From: Candidatus Thiodiazotropha sp. (ex Monitilora ramsayi)
GTDB lineage: Bacteria > Pseudomonadota > Gammaproteobacteria > Chromatiales > Chromatiaceae
NCBI GenBank assembly: GCA_025655575.1
Contig: JAHXIP010000032.1
Span: 1 to 39,500, forward strand
Direction: 5' to 3'
Length of the DNA: 39,500 bases
Shown here: positions 1-8,357 of the stretch, piece after piece
How positions within the stretch are numbered: the stretch's first letter is position 1
Layout of the letters: each line of letters begins with the position of its first letter
Program-made: the position numbers and the translations under genes
The notes under the pieces: model-generated
Told to the model about the DNA's origin: nothing
The model's input: only the letters and a program-made list of their open reading frames with translations
Database searches by the model: none

Positions 1-54
1 CATAGTCATCTCGGCGGTGTTAGTCCGGAGGCATTTGAGCATGCCTCATTTTGA
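1..54 (+). CDS. IS3-family transposase OrfB, C-terminal end (partial)
   Basis: Frame 1 reads HSHLGGVSPEAFEHASF and then TGA. The pattern H-S-x-L-G-x-x-S-P-x-x-F/Y-E is the hallmark of the C-terminus of IS3-family DDE integrase-type transposases. Only 17 residues are in the window, so the subgroup cannot be assigned. It is a transposase of the cut-and-paste, circle-forming type acting on its own terminal repeats. Confidence 0.6.
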   Translation, partial: HSHLGGVSPEAFEHASF

Positions 55-89
55 GGGTTCGGTGTGTCATCTAGACCGTGGGAACTCCA
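1..89 (+). mobile_element. Right end of an IS3-family insertion sequence (cut by window edge)
   Basis: The first 54 bases encode the last 17 residues of an IS3-type OrfB. They are followed by a segment at 65-89 whose reverse complement starts TGGAGTTCCC, the style of an IS3-family terminal inverted repeat. The element therefore probably ends at about base 89. The other end, and hence any target duplication, is outside the window. Confidence 0.6.
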
Positions 90-184
90 CTGAATATCCA
101 AAATGTTAGCTTTCGAATTTCCTTGCTCCAACGCTTTCCCTGGGAGAGAGGGAGTTGATGTACGGCAGTGTAAGTATTTGATCG

Positions 185-514
185 CTAACAGACTCGATTT
201 AAGTAGGGAAGTTGTGACATTTTTTTAATCAGCATTTGCGTCTTGAACTCCAGCTCTTCAGTACTCTCTTTTCTGCGCTTGCGTATTTTTAAAGCGCTTG
301 TGATCCTCAATATGCCATTTGGTTCAAGGATGCCGATGGCTCCTTCTTGTTTGTTCCTGAGTACGGTTGTGCTGTATGTGTCGGTGGATCGTCTGATGCA
401 GACGAGCTTCCACCCAAATTTTTTAAGGATCACTAATCCATGAACTTGCTGCTCGGTAACATGGTTCTGAGGATCGCAGGGTATTGGCCCCATCTGGTTT
501 CGCTTCTCTGCCAT
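185..514 (-). CDS. Small conserved-looking hypothetical protein (109 aa)
   Basis: I do not recognise a named family. The ORF starts at ATG with a purine-rich AGAGG about 9 bases upstream, and its composition is protein-like. An N-terminal segment with Cys13 (GPIPCDPQNHV) leads to a compact strand-rich core (VILKKFGWKLVCIRRS). An ILEPNG...I strand-turn and a basic, probably helical C-terminus (KIRKRRKESTEELEFK) follow. There are no membrane segments and no signal peptide. The length and composition resemble the short accessory proteins common in gammaproteobacteria. It sits alone between an IS remnant and a decayed moaA, so it may be part of a rearranged region. Confidence 0.5.
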   Translation of the reverse strand: MAEKRNQMGPIPCDPQNHVTEQQVHGLVILKKFGWKLVCIRRSTDTYSTTVLRNKQEGAIGILEPNGILRITSALKIRKRRKESTEELEFKTQMLIKKMSQLPYLNRVC

Positions 515-867
515 TCTGAATCGCCTCTCATGTTGAGTGCTTATTCTAAATATTTATATTCCACGCTAAGAATTAGAATCCTAGGTTATCTTACAAAATT
601 ATTACACATACGAAACTTAGGAAAATTACTATGGCGGTTAAGAGAAATACTTAGTTGATTTTATGAAATTCTGTTTAAAACAAAAAACGCTAGCTCAGAG
701 GTGAAATTTTATGTGTAGATACTGGGAGGCAAAGAATTTCACCTGACAGGCGACTCGCGTTCGACGGTTGTATTCGTCATAGATAACGCAAGGTCCTGCA
801 TTTAGTCTGTGAGAGTGTTTAATCAAAATTATATAGTTGTAGTAACCAAAAAAGGGTGGCTTAAAAG

Positions 868-1282
868 CTACCTCCCTTCGCTGATCTTCTTGATCCGCAC
901 TTGTAATTCTAGTTGCCGTTGACCTGATCCGGCATCCGATCCTGTAGGGTGTTGGAGGGCTGTGCGGTATTGATGAAGTAGGAGTGCATGGTCCTCTTTT
1001 TTACATGCGGTGTGATGAGCACCGCAGCCGTGACTGCTGCCTTGCCCAACTCGATTCGACCGATCTTCAACAACTCGACAAAGTTGAAGTCCTTGTCGTG
1101 CATACCTTTGGCTGGTATGCCATCGTTCGTCGTCCTTAGGTTTCATCCGTGCCCAGTCATAGGAGAAAGGCTCAAGGGATGCTTCTGGATGTTTACCTTG
1201 CCGGTCTGTGAATTGAGCTGTGTACCCTTCTTGAAAGCTATGCTGACGCAATGGGTACGACCTCTCCCGCCATCTGCTCATG
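868..1282 (-). other. Possible frameshifted remnant of an unidentified gene
   Basis: Two overlapping minus-strand frames both look partly protein-like. One holds ...LEPFSYDWARMKPKDDE (about 1195-1130). The other runs from about 1112 to 909 (AKGMHDKDFNFVELLK, then IGRIELGKAAVTAAVLI). A single frameshift near 1120-1130 would join them into one decayed reading frame. I cannot assign a family. The stretch between 515 and 868 shows no credible gene. Confidence 0.2.
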
Positions 1283-1299
1283 AGGCAATGTTGTATTGT

Positions 1300-1639
1300 G
1301 CAGACGCACGGACGACTGGATTCAGTCCAATTAAGATCAGTACAGTACTTTTGCAGGGCATGAACGATGATGAAGTGGAAGACCTTCTAGACTATTGCGA
1401 AGAGAATGGTTCATTCTGCGATTGATTGCATCTATGCAGATGGTAAACCGGGACAGAATGCCTGCTCTGCCATTGCCAAAAATCACCAGGATCCGTTGCA
1501 CGATCCACTTCGATCGGGAGTCTCAAATGAAGAACTCATTGTTCACATACGTATTGCAGTGGCGCTCAAACCGGAACGGCATGAATTCAAAGAGAGACTT
1601 GAACAGATCGTTCAGTTTATGCCATCAAAGGGCGGTTGA
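1300..1639 (+). pseudogene. moaA: Decayed moaA (GTP 3',8-cyclase) remnant
   Basis: Three plus-strand frames each carry a recognisable MoaA segment, in the right order. First is GFSPIKISTVLLQGMNDDEV (about 1318-1377), the conserved MoaA P-I-K-x-N-x-V-x-x-x-G-x-N-D-D-E motif. After a frameshift near 1405 comes FILRLIASM, corresponding to the L-R-F-I-E segment. After another shift comes the C-terminus, with DPLRSGVSNEELIVHIR and KPERHEF, ending MPSKGG; intact MoaA of this type ends in a similar KPxxHxF...MxxIGG. About 70-90 residues between the second and third segments are missing. MoaA makes the first intermediate of molybdenum cofactor, and its radical-SAM N-terminal half with the CxxxCxxC cluster is not found here. 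The copy is therefore dead. An IS3 end lies 1.2 kb upstream. Confidence 0.7.
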
Positions 1640-1733
1640 TGGGTTTTTTGATGCTGGCCGGTTGCCGGCCAGCTAACCGAATATAGTCAGCAGACTATGT
1701 ACTGTACTTAATAAATTGAGTTGACACACAAAA

Positions 1734-1768
1734 AAAGGGTTAGCGAATGATCGCTAACCCTTTGTTTT
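1734..1768. terminator. Bidirectional hairpin terminator next to tRNA-Asn
   Basis: The inverted repeat AAAGGGTTAGCG / CGCTAACCCTTT has a short ATGAT-type loop and is flanked by A-rich sequence on one side and TTTGTTTTT on the other. It lies just 3' of the minus-strand tRNA-Asn and can terminate in both directions. Confidence 0.75.
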
Positions 1769-1772
1769 TATT

Positions 1773-1848
1773 TGGCTCCCCGGGACAGGCTCGAACTGCC
1801 GACCTAGTGATTAACAGTCACCCGCTCTACCGACTGAGCTACCGGGGA
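1773..1848 (-). tRNA. tRNA-Asn (anticodon GTT)
   Basis: The minus strand reads TCCCCGGTAGCTCAGTCGGT and continues through an anticodon loop CTGTTAA (anticodon GTT). A TTCGAGC T-loop and the closing acceptor strand CCGGGGA-G-CCA follow. All four arms pair, and CCA is encoded. It is 76 nt long. Confidence 0.97.
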
Positions 1849-1911
1849 ATTGTTCGAGAGGGCGCATATTAATGAGACTGGCACCTTGCGTCAATAGTTT
1901 CTCTGTCTGAA

Positions 1912-2481
1912 TCAACCACCGCAACTCAATGCTGAGCCATCCCAGCGGGTCCTGGAAATCCTTGCCCGGCCGGTGTTTGAGAGAATCACCGCTTTTGGCA
2001 TGATAACACTCTCAGGATCGCAGAATGTCAGTGTGAGATTGCTGCCAGCAGAGCGACCATCGGCGCGATAGATGATCTTTTTGCGGCCCCTGGTCGACTG
2101 CATGTCGATGCCGAATTTACCGGAGGGCCGACTCGTGTAGACCAGGGCTTCATCCGCCTCCCTTACACCGTTCTCGTTGCTGTCTTCGAACAGAATATAG
2201 CCCTTATCCCAGCGAGTGGCATCACGACAACTGAGCAGATCCGTACTGGGGCAGAGGACGTGGTCAAGCCCGGTCTTCACGGCATAGCTGCGGGCCAGGT
2301 TGAGGTGCCGGACGAAGGTATTGATCTCACCGCTTTGGTGGTTGCTGGCGACCAGTGATAGTAATGAGGGGATACCGATCCCCATGACGATGATCCCGAC
2401 AGCGAGGGTGATCAGAAGCTCAATAAGCGTGAAACCGTTTGCCAATGAGGCAAACCTGTTGCGGTATGCAATCCGTTGCAT
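1912..2481 (-). CDS. Type IV pilus / pseudopilin minor subunit, FimT/GspH family
   Basis: This is a minor pilin-like protein, probably part of a type IV pilus or pseudopilus assembly. The start is placed at the internal ATG at 2481 because GGGAGG lies 7 bases before it; the longer GTG frame from 2520 lacks such a site. Residues 16-21 (G-F-T-L-I-E) form the prepilin peptidase site, with cleavage after Gly16 and Glu at +5, followed by the hydrophobic N-terminal helix to about residue 40. The rest fits the GspH/FimT beta domain: NTFVRHLNLARSYAVKTG and a Cys-x-D-x-x-S region (FCDPES), ending ALSCGG with a C-terminal Cys that may form a disulfide. The mature protein is about 170 residues. It stands alone, not in a pil operon, next to aspC. 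Confidence 0.88.
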   Translation of the reverse strand: MQRIAYRNRFASLANGFTLIELLITLAVGIIVMGIGIPSLLSLVASNHQSGEINTFVRHLNLARSYAVKTGLDHVLCPSTDLLSCRDATRWDKGYILFEDSNENGVREADEALVYTSRPSGKFGIDMQSTRGRKKIIYRADGRSAGSNLTLTFCDPESVIMPKAVILSNTGRARISRTRWDGSALSCGG

Positions 2482-2559
2482 GTGTTGTTCCTCCCTGGAA
2501 CATATGGGTTGATTGGGCACATCCTGTGCCCGTTCTGCTAATTGTGAGGTTTCAGACTA

Positions 2560-3747
2560 TCAGGCCTTGAGCACCTGCTCAATGCGGTCCAGTGCCTTCT
2601 GCAGGTTGTCCATGCTGGTGGCGATAGAGATGCGTACATGGCCGGAAAGGCCGAATGCGGTACCGGGTACCAGCGCCACGCCCGCTTCGCTGATCAGGTA
2701 TTCGGAGAACTCCAGATCATTTTTTACCCCGGACAGCTTCTGTAGTGCCCCCTCAACATTGGGAAAGCAGTAGAAGGTGCCGTCGCTGGGCAGGCAGTCG
2801 ATGCCGTCCATACTATTGAGGCGGTCGACCACATAGTCGTGGCGTTCCTTGAAGGCAACCAGCATCTCAGCGATACACTCTTGGGATCCCTCAAGCGCAG
2901 CCTGGGCAGCCACCTGGGAGATTGAGGTTGGGTTGGACGTGCTCTGGGACTGGATCTTCTTCATCGCCTTGATGATCTCGGCCGGACCGCCGGCATAGCC
3001 GATACGCCAGCCAGTCATGGAGTAGGCTTTGGAGACGCCGTTCAGTACCAGAGTCCTATCTTTCAATTCCGGGCAGGCGTTGAGAATGTTGACGAAACTA
3101 TTGCCGGGCCAGAGGATGTGCTCATACATGTCGTCTGTAGCAATCAACACTCGTGGATGCTCTTTCAGCACCTCGCCCAAAGCCGCCAGCTCCTCACGGG
3201 AGTAGGCCATGCCGGTGGGATTTGATGGGCTGTTGATGACGAACAGCTTGGTCTTGTCGGTGATTGCCGCCGCCAGTTGCTGGGCGGTAATCTTGAAATT
3301 CTGGGAAGCACCGGCAGAGACCAGCACCGGCACACCACCGGCCAGGATCGACATATCGGGGTAGGAGACCCAATAGGGAGCGGGGATAATTACCTCGTCA
3401 CCTGGATCAAGCACCGCCTGGGCCAGATTATAGAAACTCTGCTTGCCACCGCAGGAGACCAGGATCTGGTCCATTGCATAGTCGAAACCGTTGTCGCGCG
3501 TAAATTTCTCGATGATGGCCTTTTTCAGACTGGGTGTGCCATCAACAGCCGTGTACTTGGTAAAGCCGTCATTGATGGCCTGGATTGCGGCTGACTTGAT
3601 ATGTTCCGGCGTGTCGAAATCGGGTTCACCGGCACCGAGTCCGATGACATCCTTACCTGCGGCGCGCATTTCGGCTGCGCGGGCGGTGACGGCCAGAGTA
3701 GGGGAAGGTTTGACGGCTTGTACGCGACTGGAGAGTTGTGAATTCAT
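2560..3747 (-). CDS. aspC: Aspartate aminotransferase (class I/II PLP enzyme, subgroup Ib)
   Basis: It transfers the amino group between aspartate and 2-oxoglutarate in the cytoplasm. The 395-residue length is that of the Ib aminotransferases. Visible landmarks are GLGAGEPDFDTP near residue 37, the S-x-S-N-P-T-G motif at 173-179 that carries the cofactor-ring Asn, Y-W-V around 125, and the PLP lysine Lys240 in VSKAYSMTGWRIGY. The C-terminal Arg that binds the substrate carboxylate is in GHVRISIA. It is divergent from uvrB, separated by 113 bp. Some members of this subgroup also act on prephenate to make arogenate, and the sequence alone does not exclude that. Confidence 0.92.
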   Translation of the reverse strand: MNSQLSSRVQAVKPSPTLAVTARAAEMRAAGKDVIGLGAGEPDFDTPEHIKSAAIQAINDGFTKYTAVDGTPSLKKAIIEKFTRDNGFDYAMDQILVSCGGKQSFYNLAQAVLDPGDEVIIPAPYWVSYPDMSILAGGVPVLVSAGASQNFKITAQQLAAAITDKTKLFVINSPSNPTGMAYSREELAALGEVLKEHPRVLIATDDMYEHILWPGNSFVNILNACPELKDRTLVLNGVSKAYSMTGWRIGYAGGPAEIIKAMKKIQSQSTSNPTSISQVAAQAALEGSQECIAEMLVAFKERHDYVVDRLNSMDGIDCLPSDGTFYCFPNVEGALQKLSGVKNDLEFSEYLISEAGVALVPGTAFGLSGHVRISIATSMDNLQKALDRIEQVLKA

Positions 3748-3860
3748 TGTTGTATGGTCCGTGGTGCTCAGGGCTGTTCGACATTAAGACTCATTGCCAT
3801 TCGATGATGGCAGGGTCGGATGTCATAATAGCCAATTAATGTACGCGACAGAAACCCCTG

Positions 3861-5867
3861 ATGAGTAAATCCTTTCAATTAGTTGCTAAATTCGAACCGG
3901 CGGGCGATCAACCAGCGGCGATTCGTGGCCTGATGGAGGGCCTCAACGATGGAGAGGCCGGTATGACGCTGCTGGGCGTGACCGGTTCCGGCAAGACCTT
4001 CAGTATCGCCAATGTGATTGAGCAACTGCAGCGGCCGACATTGATATTGGCGCCCAACAAGACCCTCGCTGCCCAGCTCTATGGGGAGTTCAAAGACTTC
4101 TTCCCGGAAAACTCGGTAGAGTATTTCGTCTCCTACTACGACTACTATCAGCCGGAGGCCTATGTGCCGGCTTCGGATACCTTCATCGAGAAGGACGCCT
4201 CGATCAATGATCACATCGAACAGATGCGCCTGTCGGCGACCAAGGCATTGCTGGAACGTCAGGACACCATCATCGTGGCGACGGTCTCCTCAATCTACGG
4301 TCTGGGTGATCCACGCTCCTATCTGGGCATGATGCTGCATCTGTCACGCGGTGACATCATCGATCAGCGGGCGATCCTGCGTCGCCTGGCGGAACTGCAA
4401 TACAAGCGCAACGATGTGGAACTGCATCGCGCCACCTTCCGCGTGCGCGGCGAGGTGATCGATATCTACCCGGCAGAGTCGGATGCCGAGGCCCTGCGGG
4501 TTGAATTATTTGACGATGAGGTGGAGCAACTTTCTGTTTTCGATCCCCTCACCGGGGAGATTCTACGTAGAGTCCCTCGCTACTCCATCTATCCCAAGAG
4601 CCACTATGTCACCCCGAGGGAGACGCTGCTCAATGCGGTGGACCAGATAAAGGTTGAGCTGCAGGAGCGGCTCACTCAGCTCGAATCGGCTCATAAGCTG
4701 GTGGAGGCGCAAAGACTTGGGCAGCGTACGAGGTTCGATATCGAGATGATCAATGAGTTGGGCTACTGCTCCGGAATCGAGAACTACTCTCGCTATCTCT
4801 CCGGCAGGTCGGCAGGAGAGCCGCCGCCGACGCTTTTCGACTACCTGCCTGACAATGCATTGCTGGTGGTAGACGAGAGTCATGTCACGGTTCCCCAGCT
4901 GGGTGGCATGTACCGGGGTGACCGTTCGCGCAAGGAGACACTGGTGGAGTATGGGTTTCGTCTCCCCTCGGCACTGGATAACCGACCACTCAAATTCGAG
5001 GAGTTCGAGCACCGCTCACCCCAGACCATCTACGTTAGTGCCACACCCAGGGATTACGAGATCGAACACTCGGGATCGATCGTTGAGCAGGTGGTACGCC
5101 CCACCGGACTGGTGGACCCGGCAGTTGAGGTGCGGCCAGCCACCAGTCAGGTGGATGATCTGCTGTCTGAAATTCGTCTGCGGGTGGGCCAGAGCGAGCG
5201 GGTGCTGGTCACAACATTGACCAAACGAATGGCGGAAGACCTCACCGACTATCTTCGGGATCATGATGTGCGCGTGCGCTATCTTCATTCAGATATCGAT
5301 ACTGTGGAGCGGGTGGAGATCATACGGGACCTGCGTCTGGGCGAGTTCGATGTGCTGGTGGGCATCAATCTGCTGCGTGAGGGATTGGATATGCCAGAGG
5401 TCTCTCTGGTGGCGATCCTGGATGCCGACAAGGAGGGTTTCCTGCGTTCGGAGGGATCGCTGATCCAGACCATTGGCCGGGCGGCGCGTAACGTCAACGG
5501 CAAGGCCATTCTTTATGCGGATCAGATCACCGGTTCCATGCGGCGGGCGATCGATGAGACTGACCGGCGGCGGGAGAAACAGATTGAACACAATCGGGAG
5601 CATGGCATCACGCCCAAGACCATCCTCAAGTCGATCGCCGACATCATGGAGGGTGCATATCCGGGTGCTCAGGTGAATGCGCGCACCTATGCCAAGGTAG
5701 CGGATGAGCAGGTGGAGTATGCGAATTTGAGCCCCAAGCAGATGGCTAAGCGCCTTCGCCAACTGGAAGATCAGATGTATCAACACGCCCAGGATCTGGA
5801 GTTTGAAGAGGCGGCCCGTATCAGAGATCTCATCAAATCACTGCAGGACAAGGGGCTGGTTGCCTGA
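3861..5867 (+). CDS. uvrB: UvrB, excinuclease ABC subunit B
   Basis: UvrB is the damage-verification helicase of nucleotide excision repair. It is loaded by UvrA and then binds UvrC, which makes both incisions. The 668-residue length is typical. The Walker A motif G-V-T-G-S-G-K-T spans residues 39-46. The beta-hairpin that clamps DNA is the tyrosine-rich YYDYYQPEAYVP region at about 92-103. The DEAD-like VVDESH motif, helicase motifs V/VI (REGLDMPEVSLV and QTIGRAARN) and the C-terminal UVR domain (LEDQMYQHAQDLEFEEAARI) that contacts UvrC are all present. I looked for an SOS (LexA) box in the 113-bp divergent region with aspC and saw no convincing one. Confidence 0.98.
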   Translation: MSKSFQLVAKFEPAGDQPAAIRGLMEGLNDGEAGMTLLGVTGSGKTFSIANVIEQLQRPTLILAPNKTLAAQLYGEFKDFFPENSVEYFVSYYDYYQPEAYVPASDTFIEKDASINDHIEQMRLSATKALLERQDTIIVATVSSIYGLGDPRSYLGMMLHLSRGDIIDQRAILRRLAELQYKRNDVELHRATFRVRGEVIDIYPAESDAEALRVELFDDEVEQLSVFDPLTGEILRRVPRYSIYPKSHYVTPRETLLNAVDQIKVELQERLTQLESAHKLVEAQRLGQRTRFDIEMINELGYCSGIENYSRYLSGRSAGEPPPTLFDYLPDNALLVVDESHVTVPQLGGMYRGDRSRKETLVEYGFRLPSALDNRPLKFEEFEHRSPQTIYVSATPRDYEIEHSGSIVEQVVRPTGLVDPAVEVRPATSQVDDLLSEIRLRVGQSERVLVTTLTKRMAEDLTDYLRDHDVRVRYLHSDIDTVERVEIIRDLRLGEFDVLVGINLLREGLDMPEVSLVAILDADKEGFLRSEGSLIQTIGRAARNVNGKAILYADQITGSMRRAIDETDRRREKQIEHNREHGITPKTILKSIADIMEGAYPGAQVNARTYAKVADEQVEYANLSPKQMAKRLRQLEDQMYQHAQDLEFEEAARIRDLIKSLQDKGLVA

Positions 5868-6026
5868 TCTGCCATAAAAAAACTTGATCAAAATCCTTGG
5901 AGAACAAAGTTTATTTTGTAAAAAATTAATATAAACTATTTAAAGATATAGGGTTTATACTGGATATTAAGTAGTTTACGTTTGCTTCCGTCTTTCTGGG
6001 TGGGTTACAAACAATGGCTAGAAATC

Positions 6027-6680
6027 ATGGTTGACCTTGACGGCATGTTGCAGGATATCCGTGCAGAGGCGAACTATGTCTGCCGCATGACCGGCAGGGA
6101 TAAACTGAACGACCATATCCTCGAGGCCATGAGCCGGGTGCCCAGGCAGCATTATGTCGGCAAGCAGTTTCGCTCTCATGCCTATGAAAACAGCCCCCTG
6201 CCCATCGGTAGCGGTCAGACCATCTCCCAACCCTTCATCGTCGCGTTGATGACTGACCTGGTCGCACCGAAACGTACGGATAAGGTGTTGGAGGTCGGTA
6301 CCGGCTCGGGCTACCAGACTGCCATCCTGGCGCAACTGGTGGAGCGGCTGTTTACCATCGAGATCATCCCCGAGCTGGCTCAGGCATCGCGGCAGCGACT
6401 CGAAGATGAGGGCTATGACAATATCAACCATCGTATCGGGGACGGTTACTACGGCTGGGCCGAAAAAGCGCCCTTCGATGTGATTATGTTGACGGCTGCA
6501 GTTGAGGATATTCCCCTGTCACTGATCGAACAGCTCTCACCCGGCGGTCGCATGATTGCACCTGTGGGTAAGCGCTCATTTTCACAGGATTTGATTCTGC
6601 TTCAGAAAGATCTCTCTGGAGAGGTCCATTTCACCAGCCTTCTGCCTGTCACATTTGTTCCGCTGACGGGGGAACACTGA
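6027..6680 (+). CDS. pcm: Protein-L-isoaspartate O-methyltransferase
   Basis: It repairs damaged proteins by SAM-dependent methylation of L-isoaspartyl residues. The SAM-binding motif I is EVGTGSGYQTAIL, and the family substrate region is YENSPLPIGSGQTISQPFIVA. Motif II/III regions (FTIEI, FDVIMLTAA) and the C-terminal LSPGGRMIAPVG follow. I place the start at ATG 6027, giving 217 residues, the usual size. An in-frame TTG at 5982 would add an unsupported hydrophobic N-terminus. The ribosome-binding site is weak. It follows uvrB after a roughly 160-bp AT-rich gap and is not coupled to it. Confidence 0.93.
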   Translation: MVDLDGMLQDIRAEANYVCRMTGRDKLNDHILEAMSRVPRQHYVGKQFRSHAYENSPLPIGSGQTISQPFIVALMTDLVAPKRTDKVLEVGTGSGYQTAILAQLVERLFTIEIIPELAQASRQRLEDEGYDNINHRIGDGYYGWAEKAPFDVIMLTAAVEDIPLSLIEQLSPGGRMIAPVGKRSFSQDLILLQKDLSGEVHFTSLLPVTFVPLTGEH

Positions 6681-6804
6681 TCCTGCTATATCCAATGCCC
6701 TCTAATTGGCGATAGCCCTTTCAGGTATTAAACGACTCAGTCAGTCAAGTCATGCCCGATTCAGCCGATAGTTTTCATACCGGCAATGCCTCTTGAGGCC
6801 CACA

Positions 6805-7893
6805 ATGAAAATCACAGACAGCACGTTGGTACTCCAGTCCAGCCACCACGCAGAAGTGAAAGATGTGGCTCGAGAGTCCCTGCGTGTCTGGCAGGGCGGA
6901 TCTGAGACTACAGAGAGTGAAGTGCTGGGTGCCGGGGCTGGACGTCTGCGCCAGCGGGCCAGCGCATTGCTGCAAAATCCGCCGGTTCGTCCCGCTGAAT
7001 TCCCTGTGAAGTCCATTGAGTTGAATTCTGTACAGTCTGTTGCTGATGGTGAGGTGTCACTTGAACCTCTACAGGACCTTGAGGTGTCTCTACTCAAGCT
7101 CCTGGTCGAGCGATTCACTGGACATGAGATTCGGGTGACAACACCTGCTGATCTGAAATCCGAGACCGCCGAATCTGTAGCTGTGGAAACACCACAGGTT
7201 GTGCAAAATGGGGAGAGCAGAGGGGCAGGTTGGGGTATGGTCTATAACAATTACCAGTCCCACTATGAGTCGGAACAGACGGAATTTCAGGCACAGGGCA
7301 TTGTGAAAACAGCTGACGGGCGTGAGATAGCCATTGATATTCAGCTCAATATGAGCCGGGAATTCTTCTCCGAGGCCTCAATGACCCTGAGGGCGGGCGA
7401 TGCCTTGAAGGACCCATTGGTCGTGAATTTCTCCGGTAGTGCGGCCGAACTGACCCGAGAACGTTTTGATTTCGATATCGATGCCGACGGTGTCAGCGAT
7501 CAGATCCACTTCCTTACCCCAGACAGTGGTTTTCTCGCACTGGACAGGAATCAGGATGGGATCATCAACAACGGTTCTGAGCTCTTTGGGACCCGGAGCG
7601 GAAACGGCTTTGCCGATCTGGCCAATTTCGATAGTGATGAGAATGGTTGGATTGATGAGAATGACGCCGTTTTTGACCGCCTGCGAATCTGGTCCAAGGA
7701 TGCCGAGGGCAGGGATCAGTTGGTTGCACTGGGGGCAAAAGGCATAGGTGCTGTCTACCTGGGGCATATCACCACGCCGTTCGAGATGAAAAATGAGGAT
7801 AATCAACTGCTTGGTGTAGTGAGAGAGAGTGGGCTCTATCTGGATGAAGATGGCGTTGCAGGTACCCTGCAACAGATTGATCTGGTTGTTTAA
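6805..7893 (+). CDS. Putative calcium-binding repeat protein
   Basis: I do not recognise a named gene. The start at ATG 6805 is supported by TTGAGG upstream; a TTG at 6793 is possible but less likely. The N-terminal two thirds are polar, without a signal peptide. The last 140 residues hold three D-x-D-x-D/N-G loops of the dockerin/EF-hand type: DFDIDADGVSD, ALDRNQDGIINNGSELFG and NFDSDENGWIDENDAVF, followed by RLRIWSKDAEG. This block, with its N-G-S-E-L-F-G signature, recurs at the C-termini of large hemolysin/VCBS-type exported proteins. Here it forms a free-standing 362-residue protein. Calcium binding is well supported. Location and role are unknown, though surface display or type I secretion is plausible. 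Confidence 0.75.
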   Translation: MKITDSTLVLQSSHHAEVKDVARESLRVWQGGSETTESEVLGAGAGRLRQRASALLQNPPVRPAEFPVKSIELNSVQSVADGEVSLEPLQDLEVSLLKLLVERFTGHEIRVTTPADLKSETAESVAVETPQVVQNGESRGAGWGMVYNNYQSHYESEQTEFQAQGIVKTADGREIAIDIQLNMSREFFSEASMTLRAGDALKDPLVVNFSGSAAELTRERFDFDIDADGVSDQIHFLTPDSGFLALDRNQDGIINNGSELFGTRSGNGFADLANFDSDENGWIDENDAVFDRLRIWSKDAEGRDQLVALGAKGIGAVYLGHITTPFEMKNEDNQLLGVVRESGLYLDEDGVAGTLQQIDLVV

Positions 7894-8020
7894 ATCAACT
7901 GTGGCATCTTCTGTGGGTGCTTCGGTGCACTGTTCAGCGGGTATTGGTCAAAGAGGGCTCAATGGGAATCTATGAAGGGTTGCAATAGGCAGGGACCAGC
8001 TATATGATTCGCCGTCTTAA

Positions 8021-8097
<77 letters not shown>

Positions 8098-8105
8098 ATA
8101 AAAAC

Positions 8106-8133
8106 AAGGGGTTAGCAATACTAGCCCCTTTTC
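8106..8133 (+). terminator. Rho-independent terminator after tRNA-Val
   Basis: The stem AAGGGGTTAG / CTAGCCCCTT contains one G-T pair and a short loop, and is followed by TTCT. A second weaker hairpin (TGACA...TGTCA) followed by seven Ts lies at about 8145-8176. Confidence 0.7.
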
Positions 8134-8357
8134 TAAAAGCCTCACTGACACAATTCTGTCACAGTGGGGTTTTTTTATGGCTTCGATCCGTAAGTGGACT
8201 GCATGCGATCGAATTCAAATTCCGCCTTATCTTGTCATTCAGTATGGACTCACTTGGCTGAGCGCCGTAACCCCATTTCGAAACAAGACATAGGAACCAA
8301 CTCGGTGGGCTCCTATGGGCCTAAGACAGAGGGGTTAGTGATGTGTAAAAGACCTAG

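Noticed and set aside
3748..3860. SOS (LexA) box upstream of uvrB
   Set aside because: No CTG-N10-CAG pair with a T/A-rich centre could be found in the aspC-uvrB intergenic region.
5982..6026. TTG-initiated extension of pcm
   Set aside because: It adds a hydrophobic 15-residue leader not found in this cytoplasmic repair enzyme, and the ATG at 6027 gives the usual length.
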